A DNA stretch of 64,000 nt, from the NCBI GenBank assembly GCA_026826555.1, contig JAKSZT010053881.1, positions 7,691,926 through 7,755,925 of the forward strand, read 5' to 3'. Below the pieces are notes generated by a model. The model made no database searches, was not told the DNA's origin, and saw only the letters and a program-made list of their open reading frames with translations. Each line of letters begins with the position of its first letter. Position 1 is the first letter of the stretch. The position numbers and the translations under genes are program-made. Shown piece by piece: positions 1-12,010 of this stretch. The DNA is from Tolypeutes matacus (taxonomy: Eukaryota > Chordata > Mammalia > Cingulata > Chlamyphoridae).

Positions 1-3000
1 ACATGCATGTATATTTTCAAATGCAATATTTTTCTGCTTGTTAGGTTTTTGACAAACCTCCAAACAGGTCCAGTTGGAACAAAGCATACAAACAGACTTG
101 TGAATGGAGCTTAAAGCACTCAAATTAGCACCTTCCCACAATTAATATGCAAACCTTGGAATCTCTGCAATTGATAACACCATTGAATACTATTTGCAGC
201 TTAACAGTGTATTCTTGTCATTTCATTTTTCTAAAACATGTCCAGTTTAATTAAGTGAACAGACACTGGTGACGGCTTCTTAGCCAATGAAATGCTATTT
301 GTTCTTAGCAACTTATTCTTTCTTCTCTGTGGAACATGGCATACATTACAAGGCAGTGGTAGCTTTATATGTGCCATTAGTTTTCATTACGTAGCACTTA
401 ATAGGTAGCCTTCTTCTAATCCAGCACACCATTTAAAAGCAGCCAGAGTTCTCATAAGCCTAGAGACCAAATTATCTGTGGTTGTCGATACTTGAAAATT
501 ACATAGGCAGCTTTCGCAAGGAAAAATTAGAACTGTGTTAATGTAAAATCCTTCTGTATTATCTTGAGGAAAAAAAAAAAAAGACTTCATTTGGTGCTTG
601 CCACACTTTGGATTTCTCTAAAAAACTTGTTTCAAAGAAATTGTGTGTTCGAATATGCACATTTAAATTTTTGTCACAAGAAATGAAATATTAAGCTCAG
701 ATTTCCAACCCAAGACTTCCAGGCATCTTTTCATAGAGCCATATAAGATTACCTAATATTAAAATCCCCAAATAAATAACACTTTGAAGAGCTGCTCATC
801 TATTTGGAAATAGTACTTACGAAGCTACCCAAAGAGAGATTGGCAATAGTTTGAAAAGGGAACAAGATGTTTTACAGCTGAGCAAAAAGCCTGGCTTTGA
901 ATGATTCAATCTGCAGTAGAATCAACATATAACAATTGCCAGACTAGATGTAAAATATAATAAAAATATGTGTGGAGGCCTCCAACAAAAGTTCAATTAT
1001 TATTCTGTAATTGGTAAGCTTGTGGGAAAAAAAATTAAAAAAAAAAAAAAGGCCTGTGCCATCCGAGGCAGTATTAGAGCAATTTTCTAGGTGAGGCAGC
1101 ACTAGTGGGAAGTGACAGGTGAGGTATTGTTATTATAATACCTAAGGCAAAGCAGCAACCACACAAAATGATAGACAAATCTGAATTAATATGATATGAT
1201 AGCGAGGTGGCATTTGAATGTAATCTTCCTGTATTGTGGAGAAAGCGGCATGCATATTACACAACAAATGAATTGTGCAGAAGGACAACTCAGTGGGGTG
1301 GGGGGAGACAAAATACAGGCAAGATTTCAAATGATATCTGGGCTTTGCTGGGTAAAGAGCTCACTTCTAAAATGGATTTGTAAACAAATTAAAAGCCTGG
1401 TATCTTTTCCTAAAGCAGCCTTCAGTGAGTGTTGACAAGAAATACTTAACCTTGGTAATTGGAGGCCTTTGAAATAAACAATTAGGGACAAAAGGAGAAT
1501 GGGGAGCAAATTTTAATTTTGCTACCTGTTTCCATAATCCCATAGTTAGTGTTTCTATCCTGGATCTGGGAGCCACGTAGCCATTTTAGATCCTGAGATG
1601 CGAAAACATTGACTTTCCTGATCATTTGAGCCATCATTTGCTTTCTTGATCTATGCCCACCCCATCTAATTAAAAGCCTTACTAACACCCAGGCCCTAGC
1701 AGCTGAAAGGAGAACACAGCTCACTGAAAGGGTGCATTTTATTAAAGGACAGAGACTCTTAGAAATGTAAGCCTGCAGAAACTGCTTGCGTGATCTTTAA
1801 TGGGTTTTTAAAGACGACAAGAAAGGAAGCGGGAAAGTAAAGCAATGAAAGGCAGAAATTCCCTGAAGGAGCGTTCTGAAGTAAAATCAGTGCAACTGAA
1901 AAAGTGAACTCCTAGGGCCTGGGGAGATCGCCCAGGTTTTTCAGCTGGACACTTATGGCCAGTTGGGTCCCTGAACACCTCTGCTCTGGGCAGACCTTGA
2001 CAGAGAGAGTCACAGAAAGATGAACGACAGCACCTGAAGTGCTGTTTGCGGGGCAGAAAATTGCTCCCTTTGCACTCCGCGCTGGCTTTGCTCTCGGTCA
2101 CGTGACAGATTGCAGTCTCCCTGTATAACTGGGCCATTTATGTATGTTAACTTGGTGAGCCGTAATGGGGTTCTTCGTCTCCTTTTTCACTGCTGCTTGG
2201 GCAATTAAAAACAAAGGAAGCAAATGAGGTCAGCACTCATAAAATCTGAGTCTATAGGTGACAGACACCCTGAGACCAAATAGCCTCAGATGGTTCTAGA
2301 GTGTAAGGAAATCGTAAGCAAGAAAATATCCCTGCTTTCCAGGGCTTTTATTCAGAAATTTATTTTTCCAGGACAGAGGCTGATTTCAGGTTTTTAAAGA
2401 AAATCAGCCTAACTAAGGTACATTTTTAAAAGAGTTTTATAAATGCTGCAAAGACAATTATGTGCCCTATATGGAAAAGGAGCATAAATGGAAGCTCATT
2501 CTCTTTAATCTTGTAGCACAAAGACCAACATTTTAACCACTCAGTAGAATTTTATCTCCAGCAGCTCTTGAAATAGCAGTTCTATTGATGTCCCACAATT
2601 ACAATGAGTGTTTTCGAAATATTCTATACACAGGTATACAAGGATATCTAATCCGATTTTTCTGATCCCTTTCTTGTGATCACAGTGATTTTGAAAAATT
2701 AATTAGAAGAACCGTCCTTCTTTTCCTAGCCCTGATTTAAATACTGTACTGGTTCTTATTCCGTACCTTTCGGCTTCTTCAGTGTGTATACTATATACAT
2801 CTTGGCATGTAAGGCAATTCCTTAAAGAGAGAAACAACTCTCAAAATCAGAGTTGATTAATACACTGCTTTGGCTTTACTGCAATAGCTTGACTACTACT
2901 AAGGAAACTGGCAATGGTCCCTGAGGCCTTTCCAACCTTGAGGCTTTTTGGGTGCACTTGTAAGAAGCACTGGGAAGGGAATGACATGGAGGGAGGTATC

Positions 3001-3470
3001 TGGTAAGCGCTGTGCCCCATCAGCTACTGCAGGGAGTTCAACCCTGAAGACGTCAAGTTGACCTAATTATTTATATTTCCTTCCTGTCTTAGAATATTAC
3101 TTCATAGATCTTAACTTTGAAAATACAGATAGTAACTCCTCTAAACATGACCCAATTATACAAATGTCTCTAAAATCCCTGGAATACATGATCATTAGTC
3201 TCTCTTGGGCAAAATTTCATATGGGACCACTATAGGGCATCAACAATGGCCATGAAGGGATAGAATTCCAGTGTAACATCTGTGTGGAGCTTTCTGCCTC
3301 AGAAATTAAACTGTGCTTGCAATCCAAACACACACACTTGAGGAAAAGTGCGAGAAATAGCCTTGCTTTTCACAAATCAGGAGAGGGCTATCTATATTAT
3401 TAAATTTCTGGTCATACCTTGGGTAACATATTTATTGGCTTAATGATAAATAGCTTTCTGTTTTCCTGTC
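1..3470. other. Single-copy-looking, AT-rich noncoding DNA
   Basis: No SINE, LINE, LTR or DNA-transposon signature is recognisable over about 3.4 kb, apart from short A-runs near 572 and 1034. Open frames are short, and the longest (109 codons, minus strand, 1808-2137) has no recognisable domain. Repeat-free blocks this long are uncommon in this window. This may be conserved noncoding DNA, but conservation cannot be judged from one sequence. Confidence 0.55.
2097..2106. promoter_or_regulatory. Palindromic E-box GTCACGTGAC
   Basis: A perfect 10-base palindrome with the CACGTG core and the GTC/GAC flanks favoured by MiT/TFE and USF bHLH-zip factors (CLEAR or M-box type). It lies in a locally GC-richer stretch of the repeat-poor left end. 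Occupancy cannot be inferred, and one match of this length in 64 kb could be chance. Confidence 0.3.
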
Positions 3471-3479
3471 ATTTTATTC

Positions 3480-3612
3480 TGTACTGATTTAGTCCCAAAC
3501 TAGATTAGAAGCTCTTTGAAGGACTAAATCTTGCACTGTTCTTGAGCCCCTCACTCAACTTTATATATTACGGCACATACAGAATGAGCTTAATAAATAA
3601 ATGACTGATAGA
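3480..3612 (+). mobile_element. L2 LINE, 3' end fragment
   Basis: Shows the decayed L2 3' terminus: an AGCTCTTTGAAGGACTAAAT segment (family form: tag-AAGCTCC-ATGAGGGCAGGGA), then a terminal AATAAATAAATGA tail. It is an old fragment with no coding capacity. Confidence 0.6.
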
Positions 3613-3854
3613 TGTGGTAGCAATGTGAGCACCTTTCACATCATTCTCACCTAAATTAAAATATGCACAACCTCTGCTCTGATGGCTACTACATGTATTT
3701 GCAAGTAGCAGAAACCTGGGAGGGCTTTCACAGTTTAAATAACAGATCCAAAATTTAAAAATTCAAAAAATATCTTAGTAGATTGGCATGATGGACTGAA
3801 ACTAATGCCACAGCCAAACAATTCTGGGACAGCCTTACTTGGATATCTCAGAGG

Positions 3855-3995
3855 AACCCCAATTCAACATTCATCCTTTCAACAAACATTTACTAAGCAC
3901 CTACTATATCTGAGGTCTGTTCTATTGGCACAGGGTTATAATATGGAACAGGATAGATAGGGTTCCTTCTCTCATAGCTTACATTCTAGTGGTCC
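3855..3995 (-). mobile_element. L2 LINE fragment, antisense
   Basis: On the plus strand it reads as the complement of the L2 3' end: TTCAACAAACATTTACTAAGC, then CACCTACTATATCTGAGG and a later AGCTTACATTCTAGTGG. The motif order matches an antisense L2 tail. Confidence 0.7.
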
Positions 3996-4021
3996 ATACA
4001 TTTTCACTATATTCCCATCCT

Positions 4022-4037
4022 CCCCCCCCCCCCCCCC
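4022..4037. repeat. Poly-C tract (16 C)
   Basis: An uninterrupted run of 16 C between L2-type remnants. A short L2-like tail (GTGCTCAGTAAATG) follows. The run is long enough to be length-polymorphic and error-prone in sequencing. Confidence 0.9.
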
Positions 4038-4284
4038 ATATATTAGGTGCTCAGTAAATGTTTCCCCCTAATATCTCTCTTCTGGCTAAACCTCCTGAAT
4101 TCCTGAAAGTCCCCTCAGCATCCTCATCACTCTGAAAACACTGCTCTAAATACAAATGTTAGCCTTTATTCTAGACTGAGATGAGGTGACTGGGATTTCA
4201 AGCTATGGTAACTGCTTGAACAAAGGCAAAGAGTCATGAAACTTCATGGATATTAAAAGGAAAGCAAGTGACCTAGCATTCCAA

Positions 4285-4440
4285 AAGCAATAATTCCAAT
4301 CCTGGCTGTGCATTAGAGCTTTAAATAATATATGGATTCTCAATTAGTTGATATTGCATGGAGCTCACACTTTGGTATTTTATAAAATCTCACCAAGTGG
4401 GTCCAATGTGCAACCAGGTTTTAAAACTACTGCTCTAGAC
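4285..4440. mobile_element. MER5-type nonautonomous hAT element
   Basis: Contains the MER5-like motifs CTGTGCATTAGAGCTTTAAA, GTGGGTCCAATGTGC and a terminal TTAAAACTACTGCTCTAGA (family form TTGAGAACCACTGGTCTAGA). It interrupts an antisense L2. Target duplications cannot be recognised. Confidence 0.5.
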
Positions 4441-4561
4441 TAGAGCAGAGGCTGCCTAGAGATGAGCCTGGAAAGGCATACCAGGGTCAGATTGGGAGAG
4501 CCTTGAATAGTATGCTAATGAGTTTGAACCTAATTGTGTAAAAAATAAGCAGCCATAAAAG

Positions 4562-4800
4562 ACTTTTTTAAAAATTAGATAAGTTGTAGGATTACAGAAA
4601 AATCATGTAGAAGGTACAGAATTTCCATATATCTCCCCACACACAGCTTTCCCTACTATTACCTTTGCTACAATAGATGAAACAATATTTTTATAATTAT
4701 CCTATTAACTTTAAACCACTGTTTACATTAGGGTTCACTGTGCTGTACAATTCTATATACTAATTTTAAATATGACAGGCTTTTTACAACATGGGTGACA
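4562..4800 (-). mobile_element. L1 3'-UTR fragment, antisense
   Basis: Resembles an antisense L1 3' end: ATTACAGAAAAATCATG, then CAGAATTTCCATATATC, then ACATTAGGGTTCACTGTGCTG. A related GGGTTCACTATACTATACC motif occurs in the L1 near 38670. It is inserted in antisense L2; exact edges are uncertain. Confidence 0.5.
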
Positions 4801-5264
4801 TTCTCATATATGTCTTAGAAAGAAACCATAGTGACAGATGGAGGTTAAATTGGATAAAGAAGAGATCATAGGCAGGGAAACCTGTTGCACAATATTTGCA
4901 ACAGTCCTACTGAGAGATAATTAGGCCTGAACAGGGGCTGTGAAAGCCCAGGCAGAGGGGCCAGAACTGCCTCCTTGAGAAACACTGGCAGATAGAACTT
5001 GCAGCACATGGTGACATGAGTGTAGAGGTTTGAGAGAAGAGAAATCAAAGTTGATTCTAGGTTTGTAACTTGGATGATTGGCTAAGAGTATGACATCATG
5101 AACCGAGGGTTGGGAGTCTCCCATCATTGTAAGTAATTCAGGATGGCTGACTGCTTGATGGGAATGTTGTAGGAAAGAGTAAAGCCTCTAAAGAGGGGAA
5201 GGATTGCACGAAATAATCTTTAACACCCTTTTCACGTTTGAAATTCTATGGTTCTATTGCATAA

Positions 5265-5378
5265 GGTTATTGACTCATTGAAGGTATAGCTTGTGTTTTC
5301 ATCTTTATATTCCCCACAACGCACGATGTAGGGGCTCAAACATGTCTGATGAATAAATGAATATCAAATTAAAATGCC
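5265..5378 (+). mobile_element. L2 LINE 3' end
   Basis: Ends with GGGGCTCAAACATGTCTGATG then AATAAATGAAT, which matches the L2 terminus pattern (GTGCTCAATAAATATTTGTTGAATGAA) after heavy decay. Sense orientation. Confidence 0.5.
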
Positions 5379-5548
5379 ATTTCTAATAAGCTTTCTGACT
5401 GCAGGAATGTTTAAGCCTTCATCCTATGGTCCTATTTAAATTTATTTTACATTAATGTGAATAATGTGCATAATTTCCATATAACAATGTTGCTTTTATG
5501 ATCCAGTGCACATACCTGAGCTCACTTTCTTTGCTGATAAAATTGAGC

Positions 5549-5589
5549 TAATAATAATAGTAATAATAATAATGATAATAATAGTAATA
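5549..5589. repeat. (TAA)n microsatellite
   Basis: An imperfect TAA/ATA trinucleotide tract with a few G and T interruptions. The interruptions suggest an old, relatively stable array. Confidence 0.85.
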
Positions 5590-7560
5590 TCTTCCTTAAA
5601 GGATATTGTGAGACCAGGCAGTTATCAGCAACCAAGGGGTGTGAAGGTGAAAGAACCCCTGAGAGCAGTATTTCAACCAAATTTCTATGGATGAGATGGG
5701 CATGGCCACACAGAGGGTTCATTCCATCCCTGAGTAGCCGGATAAGCTCAGAGGTTTGGTATTTGCTGCTCTGAATGTGCTGTCAGTAACCTAGTGGGCC
5801 AAGCTAATATTAGCTTGCGCTGGGTATATGTGGGTATTTTGTTGCTGTTTGGAGAAATGACCAGTTTACTTAGTTATATTGACAGCTCTACTGTAAAATT
5901 TTGCTGTCATTAAAGGTCAAAAATACCCAGTTTCCCCCTGGTTGCTTCTATCCAAAAGAGAATAAATCTGGAAGTTGAATCACTTCTCTGACAATAATTT
6001 ATGAATCATGCATTGACCGTGTTTGAATTGAGAAAGGCTTTCATATCCTTTCCATTAGCTCAGATTAAGTTTTCATATAGATGTTGGGAAGCAGGCTAGC
6101 AATATCCTTAGCTCATTTTTATGAAAATTTTATCAGTGCTTTTTTCTGTACTACACTCCAATTGGGATGTCTCAGAATCTAAAGCTCAGCTTTGGACATG
6201 AACTTCTCTCAACCTGGCTGGCTGCTGCTCTAAAGGTTTCAATATTTTATGGGCTCTGGCTAACTCAGCCGTGAGATTCAAGCTGCAGAGATTTAACTCT
6301 AATGTAAAATCATGAACGGATGAAAACTGGGATGTCATAAGTAATACATCTACAAGAGCAGGATGCAGTTACCATTTTTAAAAGGGCTTTAAAAAGAAAA
6401 CAACATTCTCTGTTCTGTTTTTATGCCCCCAAATGAAAAGCCCCTGAGCTATTGTACTAACACAGGGCCATCTTTTTTGCCTGCTTTTCTCCAATTGCTG
6501 CTTAATTGTTGTGGTGGGCTGGGGTTTTTTCCCCCCTAAAGGTCCCCATCCACATGAAAGCCTCTAATGTCTGCATTCCAGAGAAATGGGCACCGCATGG
6601 TCGAATGTGTATAGGCCAAATCCATTTCTTAGCATCTTCTGCTTTTTGTCTCAAAACTGATTTAAAACATTTGGAAAATCTATCTATTCAGCTGAAGTGT
6701 TCTAGTGCACTCTTTCCTAGAAACAGTGGGGTCACATGTGATCCATCTGATGGACTTTTCTGCTGCAATCTATAGCCATTTCCCTAGAGCCCCGCAGAGC
6801 CTGGCAAAGCAGAGGAGCTCTGTAATGGCTCCAATAACAATGTGTTCTTTGTGTGAAAGAATCCAGGGGAAAGAGCTGGGGTAGACTGGTCAGTAGCAAA
6901 AAACACCATTTTTAAACTCATTTATTTTTTTCATTAAACAACTTTTTAAAACAGTAAATTTACCTTTCCATTAAACACTGACCAAGCATTAAAAGAACAA
7001 ATAGAGAAAGTTTTCTTTTTAAAAGGCTGCGGTCATTACTGCTAGTTACTAACATGCTTCAAATGAGATGGCTGATGGCAGGAACTGCGTTGCATGTCTG
7101 AATTGGTAACGGGAGAGATGGTTCTAAACGGAGTTTAATTCAAATAAGTCACACGATATAGGCATTGGAATAAAACTCTCTCTCTCTAACTCCAAAGATA
7201 TCACAAAGTTAATGCCAGACTAAACTAACTACAGGATCACAGAATTGAAAGAATCAGGCGGCTAGTCCCCTTCTTTCAGGGGCTGAATCTCTGGCCACTC
7301 TCGGCAGAAAGGTGACTATTCTGGTCTTCGGAGCTTTGGGGACTCCAAAATATGCCCCGGAAGCCCTCCCAGCATTTCATCATGTTGAAAGTCTCTGTTC
7401 TGCCCCTGGAGTCAACAGAAATCTATCCTACCCTAATGGAAGCCCTGCTCCTCTGGTTTAGTTAAATCACATACAGTATGGAAAACAGCTTTTTGAAGAC
7501 AGTAATGAAGTTTTCCCCCATGACCTTATCTTCTGTAGGATAACACCAGTTTTTCAAAGC
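5590..7560. other. Repeat-poor noncoding DNA
   Basis: About 2 kb with no recognisable mobile element. It is AT-rich with scattered homeodomain-like TAATTG and TTAATT motifs. The longest open frame (6506-6775, plus) has no domain signature. Candidate conserved noncoding block; nothing further can be supported. Confidence 0.45.
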
Positions 7561-7624
7561 ATCCTACATATAATATATATCCCTTTCCACTTTAGTAGGC
7601 AAAATATATATGTATATTTACACA

Positions 7625-8455
7625 CCTATTGGCAAGGGTGAGAAATGAGACCCACAGACCTCATCACAGGCCAGGGGGAGGATGAATTGTTATGGTGTAG
7701 GGGTCAATTTAGCAGCCTTTTGACTCAGTAATTTTATTTTGAGAATTCATTCTAAGAAAATAAACAAGGATATGGTAGAAATTAAACTACAAGAATGTCT
7801 CTTAAAGCATTATTCACAATAGTGAAAACTTGAAAACAAACTAGCTCTCTAACCACAATAGCAGGGTAAAATAAATTATCGTGGTCATATGATAGATTTT
7901 GAAAGAATTAGAAAGTATTAGAAATAAAATGCATACTATGAAACTATATATATAGTATAATATATATTTTGTTAAAAAAAAAATACTAGCCAACATTTAT
8001 TGGGTATTTACTAAGTGTGCCAGGAGTCATGCTAAGCACTTTGTGTGTGTTAGCTCATTTAATTCTCATCCTTAGAAAAAAACCTTATGGCTTTTCCCCC
8101 CTCCTCCTTATTCTTCCTCTTCCTCTTCCTATCAGCAGCAGCAGGAGCAGCAACATCTTCCCCCATTTTATGAAAGAGAAAATTGAGACTTACAGAGTTT
8201 AACCTTCCCAAGGTCAAATAGGTAGTAAGTGGCAGAACTGGAACGTGAAACCAAGTCTATCTGACGGCAAATGTTGTGGTCTTTAGTACTGTTTAATACT
8301 GTTTACATAAACACACAAATGACTAGACATTAATAATCCAAAATGTTAACAATAGTTCCTCCTGATGGCAGGATTATGATTGACTTTTTTCTTCAAGTTT
8401 GCTTTTTGAGATATCTAAAATGAACATGTATTTCTTCTTTAATTGGAGAAAAACA
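7625..8455 (+). mobile_element. L1M LINE 3' end, split by MIR
   Basis: The first part (7625-7985) shows the L1 ORF2 C-terminal and 3'-UTR pattern: TTTGACTCAGTAATTTTATT, AGAATTCATTCTAAGAAAAT, GCATTATTCACAATAGTG. After the MIR, 8340-8455 continues with typical L1M 3'-UTR motifs (TCCTCCTGATGGCAGGATTATG, AAAATGAACATGTATTTC). No open frame is retained. Confidence 0.6.
7986..8292 (-). mobile_element. MIR SINE, antisense, with microsatellite expansion
   Basis: Antisense MIR from CCAACATTTATTGGGTATTTAC through TTAGCTCATTTAATTCTCAT to AAGGTCAAATAGGTAGTAAG and TGGCAGAACTGG. Near 8100-8155 the core is replaced by a CTCCTC/TTCCTC run and a short CAGCAGCAG stretch, so the copy is longer than usual. It interrupts an L1M 3' UTR. 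Confidence 0.75.
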
Positions 8456-8960
8456 TGCTATAATTTAATGGTTATCTCACTGACTCTTTCCTCATGCCCC
8501 TACTTACACACACACACAAACACACACACACACAATCTGTCCTTCAAACACAAATTTTCTTCAACCACAAAATTTTTGCCATCACCATCCTCTCCATGGT
8601 GTGTGCTGCTCTAAAGGGGCTTTGAAGGAAGCCACTAAATGTAGGAGAGGTCCAGTCTTTGCCTTTGAGGGCCATTTCTATCTTTCTTTTCTTACTCAGA
8701 TGCCAATTAACATAGCTCCATTACAGACCATTGCCACCAAAGCAATGATAGAGCCCTCATTCTTTGTTCACTAGAAAAGAACTGTTCCTTTATAGGAGCA
8801 TTCCAGTTTCTAATGAACAGGAATTCATTCCGTTTTCAAGCCTTATTCATAACTGCTCAGGGTGTGAGTGCAACCTCGTCTCTGAAAATGAGGTCTATTT
8901 TCCCCTCTTCTATACATAATCCATCCTTGGTGGTAAGGGCTCAACAACTGAATGTTTGCT
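8456..8960. other. Unclassified sequence with (CA)n tract
   Basis: A CA-repeat tract (about 8504-8534, one AAA interruption) is the only recognisable structure. The rest has no mobile-element signature I can name. Confidence 0.5.
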
Positions 8961-8965
8961 GCAAT

Positions 8966-9020
8966 TCTGGGGATGATTATGATGATGATGATTACGATGA
9001 CGATGATGACAATAGTGATA
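8966..9020. repeat. (GAT)n microsatellite
   Basis: Imperfect GAT/GAC trinucleotide tract of about 55 bp. It yields runs of Asp or Met in chance frames, which are not genes. Confidence 0.85.
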
Positions 9021-9144
9021 TTCAAGGCAGGCAAAGACAGAGTTAATTCTGTCATAGTCATGTTGCCTACAGGAAAATGCAGCATGGACTATTTTAACTG
9101 GAAAGGAAGTCGATCTTTATGGTGGGAAGGTGGCACATTTATAT

Positions 9145-9830
9145 CCCCAATCTTTCAGCCAAGTTTTATTGAGCAAATACTATGTGTCATGTGCTACACT
9201 AGACATCTAGTCTACAAAGATGAATAAGACCTCATCTCTGCCCTTAGTGGACCTTATAGTCTCATGGGGAGATAGACTAAAAAATAATTGAGGGTCTCGC
9301 TGTGAAGGACCTTGTCAGGGAATGTTGACTTATCTTTTGGGTATGGAGAATCCTCAGAACGTTTTAAGTCAAGTCAAGACATACTCCAACTTGCTTTTAG
9401 AAGTACTATGCTGGAAGTGTAAAAATGGAGAGGAGTCCGAGAGCATGTGGAATAGTCCAGGGAAAATTAATGTCAGTCTGACCTAGGGCAGTGGCAGTGG
9501 AGATGCTGATACATTTTGGATGTTGGCTTGACAAGTCTTCATAAGCAGCTGGATTGGAAAGGGATATGTGTAATGAGTAAGCAGGATAAATCATGGTTGG
9601 CTTTGAAGTTTTACTTTGAGTGATCAGTCAGTAGATAGTGACACCATTCACCAAGATAGAGACTACAGGAGGAAGGTTCGCAGGCTGTTTTTGAAAACGT
9701 TAAGTTTCATGTTTCGAAAGGCCATTATGGTTCAAGGTCTTTAGAAAGCAATTGGGAATATGGGTCTAGAATTTATGAGAGAGGTCAGCAATGTGTTTGC
9801 TGTGATTCTGTCATACAAACATGAGTTCAT
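9145..9830 (-). mobile_element. L2 LINE, antisense, ~690 bp
   Basis: Begins with the antisense L2 tail (TTTTATTGAGCAAATACTATG, GCCCTTAGTGGACCTTATAG) and continues through AGTGACACCATTCACCAAG and TTGGGAATATGGGTCTAGAA, in the order of antisense L2. It is one of the longer ancient LINE copies here and carries no coding capacity. Confidence 0.65.
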
Positions 9831-10159
9831 CCATCAGGGGTGTTCCAGTTAGCATCGGGTTTTTTTTCCTTCTAAGTGAGGGAGGAATCTAAAGTAGGTT
9901 TTTGAGCATGCAAACTCTTTAGAGTCTCCATGCTCCTACCCTAACATGCTGATGTCACCTGGTATGGTTTTCTAATTGTTCAATTGCAAGCTCCTCAAGG
10001 CCATAGACTTGTATAGTGTACTTGCTGAATAAATTAATGGCTGCCTGGGGCGAGGGAATGGGAAACATAAAAATATTATATGGTCTGTTTTTCTGAAGTG
10101 TTGTTGAGAACCCTGCAGTAGCAAGTAGGGGAAGTGAATCACCTTCACAGCTTTACTAT
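9831..10159. other. Unclassified spacer with L2-like tail
   Basis: Mostly unassigned. A short stretch near 9985-10040 (AGCTCCTCAAGGCCATAGAC, then GCTGAATAAATTAATG) resembles a sense L2 3' end. Confidence 0.4.
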
Positions 10160-10965
10160 ACACAGTTCCATCCTTGACCCTTGGTTTTGCCCACTTTCTA
10201 ATGCCCCAAACCAATCTGTTACCAAGACCTATCATTTCCCTCTCTTTATGGCTCTAGAATCTGCCCATTTTCTTCCAGCCCTATTGTCATTTTCTTCGTT
10301 CAGGCTGGCATCTCTTCATATCTGCATTATGATCACATCAATGCCATAATACCTCTCCAGTCTTGTATCTTCTAAGTCATTATTCATACCTTAGCTAGGA
10401 CACTATTTATAAAGTATTTATAAAATGTAAATAAGATAATATCATTCCTTTGTTCAAAATGTTTTAATGGCTTCTATTGCATTATTTGTTATCCAAAACC
10501 CTTCTGTTTATGTCTCCAGTCCTAACTTTCTTATCACCCTGCCTCTCTCTTCTTTCCCCCATACTCACACTCTCTAGCCACACTAAACTATGTGTATTCC
10601 CTATATATCTTCTTCTTTCTAACCTCAAGGCTTTTGCACATTCTGGTTCCTCAGCCTGGAGCCTGAACCTTTCCTCTTGTGCCCTCAGCCTGGCTAATTG
10701 CTGCAGAGCCTCCAGGTCTCCCCTTAGTTATCATCCCTGCAAAAGCTTTCCCTGTTCCTCAAGTCTTGGTTACATATCCCTTGTATGTCCATCCATGGGA
10801 CTCTGTGTTTACTCACATAGCATCACTTATCACTCTGTACTGAATGGCCCATGGAACTTTCTTCCTCAGTGGATTGTGAGCTCTTATTCTTTGTTGGTCC
10901 CCAGCATCTAATGCAGTACCTGCATATAACAAACCTTCTGAAAATACCTGATGAATGAACAAATG
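10160..10965 (+). mobile_element. L2 LINE, sense, ~800 bp 3' portion
   Basis: Motifs run in L2 order: a TCCATCCTTGACCC start, TCATTCCTTTGTTCAAAAT, CTCAAGGCTTTTGCACATTC, CTCAGCCTGGAGCCTG, TGGATTGTGAGCTCTTATTC and a terminal CTGATGAATGAACAAA. A 144-codon frame at 10477-10911 falls inside it, but I see no retained reverse-transcriptase motif. Confidence 0.75.
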
Positions 10966-11278
10966 TCCTTCGGAGATGGGAAAAATATGAACATGTGGTC
11001 TGGCAAAAGTGGCTTCATGTTTCCTCTATATCCTGTCTAGATTGAGTCTGCAAATGGGTCAATGTTTAATCAATTGGTCCACTAAGTGCTGTTAAACTAT
11101 GGCTTCTCATGCAGAGTCACAGATGAAAGAAAACTGAAGTTGGAATTTTCCTCAGAAAAAGAGCAGCACTGATATTTCAAAGAGAAGATGCTTAGATGAA
11201 ACATACCCATCTCCTGGTTGTACTGGCAGGTGGGATGTTATTAGCATCCCTGATAAGCAACGAGATGGAGCCCAAGGG

Positions 11279-11322
<44 letters not shown>

Positions 11323-11939
11323 CTCTCCCTCTGCCCAAGCAGCAATCTTAAGGAAAGTGCAATTACACAGTGCCTGTTTAAAATTTAAGGGGACAAAAAT
11401 GAGTTGAGGGTTTTTTTTCTTTTTGCAGGAAACAAATTAGCCCACAGTAGACTTGTGCCTGCAAGCAGCCCATTTAATTTGGTTATTTCTTACGCCTTGA
11501 GGCTAGCTGTTTCCCACTAATTCCGTCAGCCTCTTTCCATATCAGGGCTTATCTTCCTGCTGTATCCAGAATTATATGACAAGTGAGAGTCCTATTTGTA
11601 CTTTATCTATTTAATCATCCCACCATCTTATTCCATAAAGACTCTAAGGTGATGAGTCATTTTTATAAGCCCAGTTTTTTCCTTAAATTGATGCCCCAAA
11701 GTTTCAACCAGTGGTTACTAAAATTTCAAACCTACACCACTAATCATATAGTTAGAAATCAATTTTAAAAGTTCATGTTTCCAATATGTTTGGGAAAATG
11801 GCCATACAGGGAGTACCTGGTTCTGACTGCCTAACTATAGAAGATTCCAGGGCAGAGGTACCTAGTTCAGACTAGCAGAGGAATTTGGATCTCTCCATCC
11901 TGAGCTCGAGGCCCATGTGTACAACCATCTGCTGGAAAT
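10966..11939. other. Repeat-poor noncoding DNA with TC repeat
   Basis: No mobile element is recognised outside the TC array. The stretch 11330-11560 has few repeats and mixed composition. Confidence 0.4.
11281..11320. repeat. (TC)20 microsatellite
   Basis: Twenty uninterrupted TC units followed by a CCCTCTCCCT pyrimidine extension. The long pure array is probably variable in length. GA/CT mirror tracts can form triplex DNA and bind GAGA-type factors, but nothing here shows that happens. Confidence 0.95.
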
Positions 11940-12010
11940 TTCCATTCCATTTGACAGCTTCACAGGCATCTTAACTTTGAGATGCCCCAAACTTAGCCCA
12001 TCATCTTATG

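Larger units (their letters stand above)
4160..5180 (-). mobile_element. L2 LINE, antisense, split by two younger elements
   Basis: Three pieces follow the order expected of antisense L2: 4160-4280, 4441-4560 (cataCCAGGGTCAGATTGGGAGAGCCTTGAATAG, the GGGCCTTGTAGGCCAT region) and 4800-5180 (ATTCTAGGTTTGTAACTTGG). The gaps hold a MER5-type element and an L1 3'-UTR fragment. This is old, heavily diverged debris with no usable reading frame. Confidence 0.6.

Noticed and set aside
10477..10911. 144-codon plus-strand frame
   Set aside because: Lies inside a sense L2 remnant; no reverse-transcriptase motif or gene-like feature survives.
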